From positions 1-18,915 of the forward strand of contig JACQUI010000388.1 in assembly GCA_016210395.1 (NCBI GenBank): DNA of 18,915 nt, written 5' to 3'. This DNA comes from Chloroflexota bacterium. Lineage in GTDB: Bacteria; Chloroflexota; Dehalococcoidia; Lucifugimonadales; JACPCL1. A model generated the notes under the pieces. It was given only the letters and a program-made list of their open reading frames with translations, was not told the DNA's origin and did no database searches. Made by a program: the position numbers and the translations under genes. Shown one piece after another: positions 7,942-14,701 of the stretch. Position 1 is the first letter of the stretch; each line of letters opens with the position of its first letter.

Positions 7942-9436
7942 TGTGCGCCTCCGGGCCGCTTTCTAGGACGTGTGTGGCTAAGGCCAAGGCTTCCTCCTTG
8001 GAGGTGATTTCTCCCGTGGCCTGGGCTTCGCGCACCGCTTCCAGGATGCGGCCAACGGTTGGCCCAGGCGTCAGGCGCAATGCAGTCATGATCTCGTGTC
8101 CATCCAGCAGGGCGGGCAGCGAAGGCTCATGCTGGCGTTGCCCTGTATCCAGTATGTGACGGATGATTCCGGTGTACGTGGCCCATTCCTTCTGCTCCAG
8201 CATGGGGCCGCGCGCAGAGAGATAGTCTGCCATGTTCAGGTACAGCGTGTCTACTGCTGCGTCCCCTGCAGAACAGAAATATCGGTACACGGCCTTGGGC
8301 GTGGGCATGTCCACGCCCTGGCTCATCTGGCCGGGGCGCAGGTGGTGCTCCACCATCGTCTCAACGAGAGCAATGCCCTTACCGCTCATGCGGAGGCGGG
8401 TCAGGGCCACGCGGCACATCTCCGCGCCAAGAGTGTGGTGGCCGAAGAAGCGGATGCGCCCTGATTCCTCGATGGTCTTCGATGCGGGCTTGGCCACGTC
8501 GTGCAGCAGGGCGGCCAGCTTCAGGAGCGTGGCCCTGGCGTGCCCTTCGGTCACAGGCTGCTGGAAGTGGGCGGCCAGGTCGTCGTTCCACGGCACAGCG
8601 TCCAACACCCACAAGGGCTGGTAGGCCCGGGAGAGCAGCCCCTCCACGGCGCCAACAGTCTCGACGTTGTGGCGGAAGACGTCCCAGTAGTGCTCCTTGG
8701 GCTGGGCCACGCCTTTGCCCCAGGCCAGCTCCGGCAGCACGCGGCAGAGCAGGCCGAGGTCATCCAGAAGGTAGACGTGGGCCATAGCGTCTGGGCAGGC
8801 CAGGATAGCCAGGAGCTCGTCGCGGACGCGTTCCTCGGCGACGCCGTCCAGGCAGTGGGCGTCGCGCCGGATGGCAAGGGCGGTGGCCGGGTCAATGGTG
8901 AAGCCCAGGCGGGCGGCAAGGCGCACCGACCGCAGTAGGCGGACGCCATCTTCTCGGAAGACGGCGTCGCTGACCTGGCGGATGGTCTTCCGCTGGAGGT
9001 CGAGCCTGCCGCCGTGGGGGTCTACCACGCGGCCGGGCCAGTCCGGGGCAAGCAGCGCCTCCAAGGGCAGGGCCATGGCGTTGACGGTGAAGTCGCGGCG
9101 GGCCAGGTCCTCCAGAAGGCTGCCTTGCTGGGAGGCGACGTCCACCTGCCAGGCATGCCCCTGGCGCTCCAGCGCGACGCGGGCCACCTGGCGCTCCTCG
9201 TCCAGGACGACGAGGCTGCCTCCAAGGGCGGCTGCCAGGTCGCGGGCGATAGCCACAGCGTCGCCTTGCACGGCGATGTCCAGGTCGTTGGTAGGCCGGT
9301 CCAGGAGGGCGTCGCGTAGGAAGCCGCCGACGACGTGCGCACCGGCATGGGGCGGCAACAGGGAAGCCACCTGCTGGATGAGGGAACGGGGAGCGGCATC
9401 CAAAAAGGGGTGCGCCATAAGGGGCAGGGCGCTCAT
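7934..9436 (-). CDS. CCA-adding-type tRNA nucleotidyltransferase with HD domain
   Basis: A class II nucleotidyltransferase of the CCA-adding enzyme/poly(A) polymerase superfamily, which completes or repairs tRNA 3' CCA ends. The N-terminal motif VVGGFLRDALLDRPTNDLDI (35-54) contains the metal-binding DLD pair (51-53). LARRDFTVNAMAL (111-123) and EDGVRLLRSVRLAARLGFTI (162-181) are the family's next conserved motifs. A C-terminal HD phosphohydrolase domain follows, with LLHDVAKP (310-317) and FGHHTLGAE (331-339). At 500 residues it is typical for CCA enzymes with HD. Whether it adds CCA, only A or only CC cannot be told from motifs alone, so no symbol is given. It starts 15 nt after def stops and overlaps secD by 8 nt. 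ATG at 9436 lacks a good ribosome binding site; a second ATG at 9418 is possible. Confidence 0.88.
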   Translation of the reverse strand: MSALPLMAHPFLDAAPRSLIQQVASLLPPHAGAHVVGGFLRDALLDRPTNDLDIAVQGDAVAIARDLAAALGGSLVVLDEERQVARVALERQGHAWQVDVASQQGSLLEDLARRDFTVNAMALPLEALLAPDWPGRVVDPHGGRLDLQRKTIRQVSDAVFREDGVRLLRSVRLAARLGFTIDPATALAIRRDAHCLDGVAEERVRDELLAILACPDAMAHVYLLDDLGLLCRVLPELAWGKGVAQPKEHYWDVFRHNVETVGAVEGLLSRAYQPLWVLDAVPWNDDLAAHFQQPVTEGHARATLLKLAALLHDVAKPASKTIEESGRIRFFGHHTLGAEMCRVALTRLRMSGKGIALVETMVEHHLRPGQMSQGVDMPTPKAVYRYFCSAGDAAVDTLYLNMADYLSARGPMLEQKEWATYTGIIRHILDTGQRQHEPSLPALLDGHEIMTALRLTPGPTVGRILEAVREAQATGEITSKEEALALATHVLESGPEAHNA

Positions 9437-9451
9437 GGAAGCGCCACGGTG

Positions 9452-10063
9452 CTAGTCAACTGCCGCCTCCGCAGGTGGGGCAGGCTGCTGGGGCTGCGAA
9501 GGGGCGTGGAGGGACTCATGAAGGCGCTCTTCCTGCGTGATGCGGTTGCCTTCGCGGTCAATCTTCCACAGGTCTTCGTGGGCCTTGACGTGGTCAATGA
9601 AGAGGATGCCGTTAAGGTGGTCTATCTCGTGCTCCAGCGCCTGGGCCAGCAGGCCTTCCGCCTTGACCTTGACCGGCTTGCCGTGGCGGTCCAGGGCCTT
9701 TACCTTGACGGACTCGTGGCGGAAGATGCTGCCGCGGTAGTTGGGCACGCTGAGGCACCCCTCTTCCACCTCGCGCTCGCCGGTGGCCTCGACGACCTCT
9801 GGGTTGATGTAGACGTTGGCTGCTCCTGCTTTCGAGGAGGCCCCAGGGGGGCCTCCCTCTCGGTCCACCTCAGGGATTTCGATGGTGATGAGACGCAGGA
9901 GGACGCCCACCTGGGGCGCAGCGAGGCCGACGCCACCCTCATGGTGCATGGTGTCCACCATGTCGTCGGCCAGCTTCTGGATGGAGGCGTCTATGCGGCT
10001 GATCTTCTTTGCCTTGGCCCGCAGGATGGGGTCCGGCACGATTCTGAGCTTGAGGACGGCCAC
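9452..10063 (-). CDS. def: Peptide deformylase
   Basis: Peptide deformylase removes the formyl group from the N-terminal methionine of new proteins, using a metal ion. All three family motifs are intact in this 203-residue protein: GVGLAAPQ (44-51), EGCLS (101-105, ligand Cys103) and HEIDH (145-149, ligands His145 and His149 with catalytic Glu146). A Gly/Ser/Ala-rich insert (about 68-82) and a Pro/Gln-rich tail (186-203) add to the usual core. The chosen start is GTG at 10061-10063: AGGTGA (10068-10073) lies 4 nt before it, the product MAVLKLRIVPDPILR matches the usual family N-terminus, and an upstream ATG at 10114 overlaps the -10 element of the promoter and so cannot be translated from that transcript. 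It is the first gene of the def, nucleotidyltransferase, secD, secF cluster. Confidence 0.93.
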   Translation of the reverse strand: MAVLKLRIVPDPILRAKAKKISRIDASIQKLADDMVDTMHHEGGVGLAAPQVGVLLRLITIEIPEVDREGGPPGASSKAGAANVYINPEVVEATGEREVEEGCLSVPNYRGSIFRHESVKVKALDRHGKPVKVKAEGLLAQALEHEIDHLNGILFIDHVKAHEDLWKIDREGNRITQEERLHESLHAPSQPQQPAPPAEAAVD

Positions 10064-10112
10064 GCTCTCACCTGGACGCGTGTGCGCTGCGCACACTACG
10101 GACTCTGAAGCC

Positions 10113-10142
10113 ATTATAGGTGCGCGGCAAGCGGGGTGTAAA
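10113..10142 (-). promoter_or_regulatory. Sigma-70-type promoter of the def-secDF operon
   Basis: On the minus strand TTTACA (10142-10137) is followed after exactly 18 bp by a perfect TATAAT (10118-10113). Transcription would start near 10106, giving a leader of about 43 nt before the def GTG with its ribosome binding site. This is the clearest promoter in the window and fixes the def start. Confidence 0.75.
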
Positions 10143-10462
10143 GGCGAAGGGGGGCGCGGACAGACGGGCATACGAGCATGGGGACATACGGACATACGGA
10201 CATAGGGCAGGGGAATCGGGCAAGAGGGCAAACGGGCAAAGGGGACGGCCGTTTGATTGAATGGCCGCCGACTGATTGTATTCTGCGATTTGCATTTTCC
10301 CCGAATTGGCGAAGGGGTGCGACAGATTCGGGACACTCTGATTGTTCGTGTTAGAGGTTTGGATAGCTTCGTGCGGCTGGGGTTTCAAGGCATGAGCCTG
10401 CTAGGGGAAGCATAGCATGCAGGGGTGCGGTTAGGGGGGAGCGCGGCGGCGCACCAAAGCCC
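10143..10462. other. Non-coding gap between def and the TPR gene, with short direct repeats
   Basis: No gene is supported in this 320-bp stretch. It is low in complexity: GGGCA, GGACATA and related 7-9-bp units recur between 10150 and 10250 (see the 8-bp tandem repeat at 10182-10205). The rest (10250-10462) has no recognised element, and no good terminator was seen for the TPR gene, which stops at 10463. Confidence 0.55.
10182..10205. repeat. Three tandem copies of an 8-bp unit
   Basis: GGACATAC (10182-10189), GGACATAC (10190-10197) and GGACATAG (10198-10205) are directly adjacent. They sit in a wider purine-rich stretch with related units, so this looks like slippage-prone DNA. The units are far too short for a CRISPR array. 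Confidence 0.7.
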
Positions 10463-12466
10463 CTACGGCGCTGGCGACGGCGGCTGCTTGAGCCTTTCCT
10501 GGACGCGCTGGAGGGAGCGGCGGGCAACTTCTGCGATTGGAGACTTCAACCGTTCCAGCATTTCTGATGCTTCGGCATACTTGGACAGTGCATCTTCCAA
10601 CAGATCCATTCTTTCGTCGAGCAACCCCATGAAATAGACCGAACGAGCGATGCCCGCTTTGTCGTCCAAGTGTCGGGAAGTGTCTAGGCTTTGCTGGTAG
10701 AGATTCCGCCCTTCTCCCATCTGGCCTTTGTCCACAGCCAGGGTCGCCAAGCCAAAGAGTGTCAATGCTACGTCCTGTTCAAGTCGCAATCGGGAGGAAA
10801 TGTCCAAGCTCTGCTGGTATAGGTTGTGGGCTTCTTCCAGACGGCCTTCTGCTTGAGCGAGGACAGCTAAATTGTGCAAAGTTTCTGCAACACCCGGCTC
10901 ATCGTTGATTTCCTGCCGTTGCCTGAGGCTTGTCCGTAGAAGTTCTTCGCTCTCTTTTGGCAAGCCCAAGAGGGAGGTTATGAGTGCCAAATTCTGGTTG
11001 ACTTGAGCAATGCCTGATTTGTCGCCGAGGCGTTCTCTAATCCCCAAGCTCTTGAGTAAACTGTTGATAGCTCGCTTGATGTCCCCTTGCAGGTAGTAGA
11101 TTGAACCCAAAGCGTTGTAGTTCTGCGCGACATTCCGTGCATCGCCAAGGCGCTCACTTAACTCCTGGGACTTGGAGAGAAGTTCTTGGGCCCTTTCTAT
11201 TTCTCCTCTTTCGAATGCTAGGAGACCCAGTTGAGCTGTCGTTTCGGCGATGCCCCTCTGGTCTCCAAGCCGCTCTACGATTCTCATGCTCTCCTTGTAG
11301 AGATGCTCGGCTTCATCAAAGCGACCCTGAAGCTGAGCCAACATTCCAAGATTATGCACAGTTGCGGCGATGCCATGTTCATCGTTCAGGCGGCGCTTTA
11401 TGCCGAGGCATTCCTGGTATAGACGGATCGCATTTTCAAAATCACCCTGGTCTTGAGCGAGTGTGCCTAACTGATGGAGGGTTTTGGCTATGTTCCGTTG
11501 ATCTCCGTTGTTCCTGGCTATACTCAGGCTTTCGTCGTAAAGGCGCTTGGCTTCGTGCAAACGACCTTGCTCCGAGGCCAGCATGCCAAGGTTATGCAAA
11601 ACAGCGTCTAAGCCTTTCTGTCCGGGCTGTCGTTCAAACCGTTTTTGGGCCTCTCTATAGAGTTCTTCGGCATCTTTCGTCAGCCCTTGCTGATGAGCGA
11701 GGAGGCCAAGATTTTGAAACGCGCGCCCTTCCCTGGCTTCGTCCTTGCGCCCCCTCTGTACCTCCTCAAGAACTTTGCTCCAGAAACTGCGAGATTGCTG
11801 AAAATCTCCTTTTTGGTCATACAAATTGCCTAGAGTTTCCATGAGGTCTAACCGCTGGGCATAGTTTCGTATTGGCAACTGAGAAAGGATCGCTTCGCGT
11901 GTCGCTATCATGCGGTTCAATTCATCAGCACTTTCGTAACGAATGTCCGTTATGAAATCGCGAATTGCTTGATATGCTTGACGCATGATTCCAGCACTTG
12001 CGGCCTCGGGGAAGTCAATGATGCGGTGCGTGAATGCCCAGAAGTCCGGGGCCTTCATTGCTATCTCGCGGACTTCCTCATTGGTCAGCCAGAAAACGAC
12101 TTTAACGTTGCCCTCTACCAGAAGCTCGCGGCGATAGTTAAGGCTGCGCAGGCGGCGCTCCCGTATCTCCGGCTCGCCCAGGCCAATGACGACGACGACA
12201 TCCTGGGGCGACTTGCGGTGGTCCAGGATGACGTAGGTGAGGTCGTCGCCAATGGTCTTGTCGTTGCGGAGGTCAAGGTAGACAGGCTGCAGGTTGGACG
12301 CGGCAAGTTGCGCGGTGCAGATGGTCTGCAGACTTCGGCGGGTGGCCTCGTAGGCATAGGTGAGAAAGAGGATGATGCCGCTAGCGCCGGAATGCTGCAG
12401 GAGATTGGCTACGCGGGCGGCGCGGGTCTCCAGGGGTTCTTGCTGTGTTTCCGTAAGGCTAGACAT
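10463..12466 (-). CDS. TPR protein with an NTPase-like N-terminal domain lacking a P-loop
   Basis: A 667-residue cytoplasmic protein of two parts. Residues 1 to about 155 form an alpha/beta domain with strand-like segments (GASGIILFLTYAY 27-39, QPVYLDLRND 60-69, DVVVVIGLG 89-97, KVVFWLTNEE 122-131, then KAPDFWAFTHRIIDF 138-152). This resembles domains I recall N-terminal to TPRs in other bacteria, which seem related to NTPases, but I see no GxxxxGK[ST] motif. From about 207 to 645 there are some 11 tetratricopeptide repeats of about 40 residues, with signatures such as LHNLGMLA, LGTLAQDQGDF and EAEHLYKESM. TPRs bind protein partners. There is no signal peptide or membrane helix. The ATG overlaps the end of the upstream ATPase gene by 8 nt, so the two are almost certainly a functional pair. 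GC is near 50 percent in the sampled TPR part and near 68 percent in a sampled line of the N-terminal part. The role is unknown; sensing or defence is inference. Confidence 0.8.
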   Translation of the reverse strand: MSSLTETQQEPLETRAARVANLLQHSGASGIILFLTYAYEATRRSLQTICTAQLAASNLQPVYLDLRNDKTIGDDLTYVILDHRKSPQDVVVVIGLGEPEIRERRLRSLNYRRELLVEGNVKVVFWLTNEEVREIAMKAPDFWAFTHRIIDFPEAASAGIMRQAYQAIRDFITDIRYESADELNRMIATREAILSQLPIRNYAQRLDLMETLGNLYDQKGDFQQSRSFWSKVLEEVQRGRKDEAREGRAFQNLGLLAHQQGLTKDAEELYREAQKRFERQPGQKGLDAVLHNLGMLASEQGRLHEAKRLYDESLSIARNNGDQRNIAKTLHQLGTLAQDQGDFENAIRLYQECLGIKRRLNDEHGIAATVHNLGMLAQLQGRFDEAEHLYKESMRIVERLGDQRGIAETTAQLGLLAFERGEIERAQELLSKSQELSERLGDARNVAQNYNALGSIYYLQGDIKRAINSLLKSLGIRERLGDKSGIAQVNQNLALITSLLGLPKESEELLRTSLRQRQEINDEPGVAETLHNLAVLAQAEGRLEEAHNLYQQSLDISSRLRLEQDVALTLFGLATLAVDKGQMGEGRNLYQQSLDTSRHLDDKAGIARSVYFMGLLDERMDLLEDALSKYAEASEMLERLKSPIAEVARRSLQRVQERLKQPPSPAP

Positions 12467-13748
12467 GGGAGGGTTCTTTGAAGAATTGCCACAGCAAGGG
12501 ATTTACGTCATACCATAGCTCGTCATTCTCGTACTCCAACAAGGCAAGAATACGGAAAAGGGGAGCTAGCTGCCCCTTGCTGGGGTGGTCATTCTCTTTG
12601 AACACTTTGAGAAGGGCATCCTTATCTTGCTGATTGAGGGGCCGCCATAGCTTCTTGCGCAGTTCATTGACAGCGTACTCCACATCTTCTACCTGGACCT
12701 GTGACTTCTTGCGTTCAAAGGCTGCGGTGTAGATTGCCGTGTACAACGGCTCAGCAAACTGGCGGAAGATGCCTCCGCTGTAAAGAGCAGCCAAGTCCGT
12801 AGCCTCAGGTGTAATGAGAGTAGGGGACATGCGGTTCGCTACGAACTGATGCAGGGTCTCTAAGGCGTCTTTGCGCCTTGCAGAACGATTCCCCCTGTCC
12901 CACAGCCGGACGTTCCTGAGCATGTCCGCATTAGGGCCGTGGAGCATGTCGGGGAAGTCCGGGGAGAAGTAGGCGATCTCACGCACGGTGTAGAGGACAT
13001 GGAACTTGAGAGAGAGGAGATTTGGAAGGCCATCTCGGAAAACCGCGGCCGTGTTTTTTTCATCTAGCTTGTCAGTGTCGTCAACAATGACAAAGACACG
13101 CCGTCTAGTTTGGACATAGATGACCTCTGCGAGGCGATTAAGCCGCTCCGCCAAAGCAGGAAGCTCTGGGCCCAACGTGAGGCGAATGACATCCCGACTT
13201 TCACCGCCTGCCCGCACGCGCGTGGTCAATTTGGCGAGAAAGCCTAGGAACGGAAGATCGGCTCCCGCTCGCGCCTGGGTGTTTAGCTCGATTCCGTAGC
13301 TCTGGTCCCGCTCCTGTATTCGTTCCTCAATGCGCTTTCCCCAAGTGAGGAGGTCTTCGATAACCTCCTTCGTGTGAGAGGCCCCTGTATCAAAACCCTT
13401 CGGAAGGCTACTGATGATGGCATGAGCTGTGGATACGACAAGGTCAGAGACGGCGACATTGTTGAAGTCAAGTTGGTCGCTAATGCTGTACTTGGCAACG
13501 ATATATGTATCAGCGAGGTCTGTGTCATCGGCGAGCCTATTCAGGTGCGTTGACTTTCCAGCGCCGCGAAAGCCGGCCAGGAACAGGGCTGTTGGATTGC
13601 CGGGGTCGTTTAGCAGCATGGCCTTGAAGCGCGTCAGAGGCCGTCGCTCATAGTCAACAAAGAAAGGGGAATCCCCTTTCAAAGGCAAGGTCGGATTAAA
13701 GTTCGGCCAGGCATCTCTAAGTGTATCGGCGCGTTTGTCTGTGGACAT
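12459..13748 (-). CDS. P-loop ATPase partnered with a TPR protein
   Basis: A 429-residue P-loop NTPase. Walker A is GFRGAGKST (59-67), and Walker B is FVIVDDTDKLD (219-229) with Asp223 and Asp224. SLKFHVLYTVREIAYF (about 250) has the position of a sensor strand. The order and the C-terminal helical region (about 300-429, ending in LLEYENDELWYDVNPLLWQFF, which may be winged-helix) suit an AAA/STAND-like switch ATPase; I do not recognise a specific family. No fused effector domain (nuclease, HEPN, TIR, protease) is seen. Translation of the downstream TPR gene is coupled through the 8-nt overlap ATGTCTAG. The ATG at 13748 has no good ribosome binding site. A possible extended -10 lies about 40 nt upstream. 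GC near 52 percent is well below the housekeeping genes next to it. Its role is unknown. Confidence 0.8.
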   Translation of the reverse strand: MSTDKRADTLRDAWPNFNPTLPLKGDSPFFVDYERRPLTRFKAMLLNDPGNPTALFLAGFRGAGKSTHLNRLADDTDLADTYIVAKYSISDQLDFNNVAVSDLVVSTAHAIISSLPKGFDTGASHTKEVIEDLLTWGKRIEERIQERDQSYGIELNTQARAGADLPFLGFLAKLTTRVRAGGESRDVIRLTLGPELPALAERLNRLAEVIYVQTRRRVFVIVDDTDKLDEKNTAAVFRDGLPNLLSLKFHVLYTVREIAYFSPDFPDMLHGPNADMLRNVRLWDRGNRSARRKDALETLHQFVANRMSPTLITPEATDLAALYSGGIFRQFAEPLYTAIYTAAFERKKSQVQVEDVEYAVNELRKKLWRPLNQQDKDALLKVFKENDHPSKGQLAPLFRILALLEYENDELWYDVNPLLWQFFKEPSHV

Positions 13749-13786
13749 AGGTGCATCAAGAAGTGGGGTGGGCGTTGGTCAGGGTT

Positions 13787-13795
13787 ATGATACCA
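13787..13795 (-). promoter_or_regulatory. Possible extended -10 promoter of the ATPase-TPR operon
   Basis: TGG followed by TATCAT is read on the minus strand from 13795 to 13787, an extended -10-like element. No good -35 is present at the expected distance. It would start transcription about 30-35 nt before the ATPase ATG. Confidence 0.3.
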
Positions 13796-13887
13796 CGATG
13801 GAGGCGGCGGACGGCTAAAGGCGTGATGGTGCGCGGGAATGTGGCTGGAACTGGACCGCGGTTATTCCTTTTCCCCCGCTAGGCGCG

Positions 13888-14184
13888 CTATGGGTCAAAA
13901 AGGTCTTCCAGTCCTCTGTAGGTCTTCTCGCTGCGCCGCAGGACACCACCAACCTCTATCCGGTGATTGGACTCATCAATGAAGTAGATAACCCGGTAGC
14001 TGCCGGCTCGGACCCTGTACACGTTATCGTACAGTTTCTTGCTGCCAGAGGGTCTTGGATTGCCCGCCAGCGCATGGAGAGCGGCGATGACGCGGCGGTG
14101 GTCCGGCGCAGGCAGGGCGTCCATCTCCCGCTGCACCCTGCGGTTGCGAAGCCTAACGGCGTACCTTGGCGGCTCGCTGCTCAT
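13888..14184 (-). CDS. RelE/ParE-superfamily toxin
   Basis: A 98-residue type II toxin of the RelE/ParE superfamily. The family core is visible: an N-terminal helix pair (about 13-42), then GNPRPSGSKKLYDNVYRVRA (41-60), GSYRVIYFIDE (61-71), and the strand HRIEVGGVLRRSEKTY (74-89). RelE members cut mRNA on the ribosome and ParE members inhibit gyrase; the sequence alone does not tell which. The ATG at 14184 lies inside the antitoxin gene (32-nt overlap), with GGAAG a few bases before it, which is the usual antitoxin-first order with coupled translation. It lies 139 bp upstream of the ATPase gene on the same strand. Confidence 0.85.
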   Translation of the reverse strand: MSSEPPRYAVRLRNRRVQREMDALPAPDHRRVIAALHALAGNPRPSGSKKLYDNVYRVRAGSYRVIYFIDESNHRIEVGGVLRRSEKTYRGLEDLFDP

Positions 14185-14422
14185 AGGCTTCCAAGCTGAT
14201 GGCCTCTTCCGGCGGGCTAGCCAGGGCCTGCATCATAGCCAGGGCGTCCTCCAGGTCTTCGACCTTCTCTTGCAGCGCCTCGTACTCCGCATACTTCACC
14301 AGAACCGCTTTTGCTTTCCCGTGCAGGGTGACGTACACGGGGGAGCCGTCGGTTTCCAGCCGTTCGAGCAGCTTTGCCAGGTTTGTCTTGAGCTCAGTCA
14401 CCGGCACGATGACGGTTGTCAT
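14153..14422 (-). CDS. Phd/YefM-family antitoxin
   Basis: An 89-residue antitoxin. MTTVIVPVTELKTNLAKLLE matches the N-terminal DNA-binding fold of the Phd/YefM family, and VYVTLHGKAKAVLVKYAEYE (29-48) is the conserved second half. The remaining residues (about 50-89) form the acidic, helical toxin-binding tail. Antitoxins of this type neutralise the toxin and bind their own promoter to repress the operon. The start is fixed by AAGGAGG (14428-14434) 5 nt before the ATG. It precedes and overlaps the toxin gene. An inverted repeat, GAAATT-N8-AATTTC, lies in the promoter spacer upstream and is a plausible operator. Confidence 0.88.
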   Translation of the reverse strand: MTTVIVPVTELKTNLAKLLERLETDGSPVYVTLHGKAKAVLVKYAEYEALQEKVEDLEDALAMMQALASPPEEAISLEAYEQRAAKVRR

Positions 14423-14442
14423 GCTGGCCTCCTTACATGAAG

Positions 14443-14471
14443 ACTGTACGAAATTTGAGTCTGAATTTCAA
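14443..14471 (-). promoter_or_regulatory. Promoter of the toxin-antitoxin operon with an overlapping inverted repeat
   Basis: On the minus strand TTGAAA (14471-14466) and TACAGT (14448-14443) are 17 bp apart, as for a sigma-70-type promoter. The inverted repeat GAAATT-N8-AATTTC spans 14450-14469 in the spacer, where binding of a Phd/YefM antitoxin would block RNA polymerase. Auto-repression is known for the family, but binding to this site is inferred. Confidence 0.55.
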
Positions 14472-14477
14472 CCTGTC

Positions 14478-14627
14478 CTCAGAGCTTGCGAAGATATGGT
14501 TCAGCAGGCGACGGGCCGCTGCCGTGGCCCTGCGGAAGGCAATGGTGGTGAGGGATTCTTCGCGAGGCGGAGCGTCGTTGGGAGCGAAGGCTTTTGATCA
14601 CCTCGCTCTAGAATGACAAGACGGCTC
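14478..14627 (+). repeat. Dispersed repeat, copy A
   Basis: This copy matches the reverse complement of 16678-16827 over about 150 bp with scattered mismatches. Shared segments include GGCGACGGGCC (14507), CTGCCGTGGCCCT, GATTCTTCGCGAGGCGGA and AGAATGACAA. Copies A and B are therefore inverted with respect to each other and flank the methyltransferase-reductase gene. It does not encode a gene; ORFs in it are spurious. Confidence 0.75.
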
Positions 14628-14652
14628 GCCGACCCGCGCGAGGCACATCGCA

Positions 14653-14668
14653 GCGACGCATGCGTCGC
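14653..14668. repeat. Perfect 16-bp palindrome
   Basis: GCGACGCA (14653-14660) is exactly complementary to TGCGTCGC (14661-14668) with no loop. With the hairpin starting 11 bp later it forms a small cluster of palindromes downstream of the bifunctional gene. Confidence 0.7.
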
Positions 14669-14678
14669 CCCTGTGGGA

Positions 14679-14701
14679 GGGGCAGACACGCGGTCTGCCC
14701 C
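14679..14701. repeat. Hairpin repeat next to the bifunctional gene's stop codon
   Basis: GGGGCAGAC (14679-14687) pairs perfectly with GTCTGCCCC (14693-14701) around a 5-nt loop. The flank TACG after it and the GGGGC/GCCCC arms match the family at 3213-3243. It reaches the stop codon of the minus-strand gene (14701-14703), so the RNA would fold right after translation ends. With no T-run, a 3' stabiliser is likelier than a terminator. Confidence 0.65.

Noticed and set aside
10182..10205. Short direct repeats considered as a CRISPR array
   Set aside because: The units are 8 bp with no spacers, so slippage or low complexity is the better explanation.
10064..10336. N-terminal extension of peptide deformylase
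   Set aside because: It reads through the promoter and low-complexity repeats; the family N-terminus begins at GTG 10063.
10380..10460. Possible tRNA or small RNA in the gap after the TPR gene
   Set aside because: No cloverleaf arms, anticodon or T-loop pattern could be fitted.
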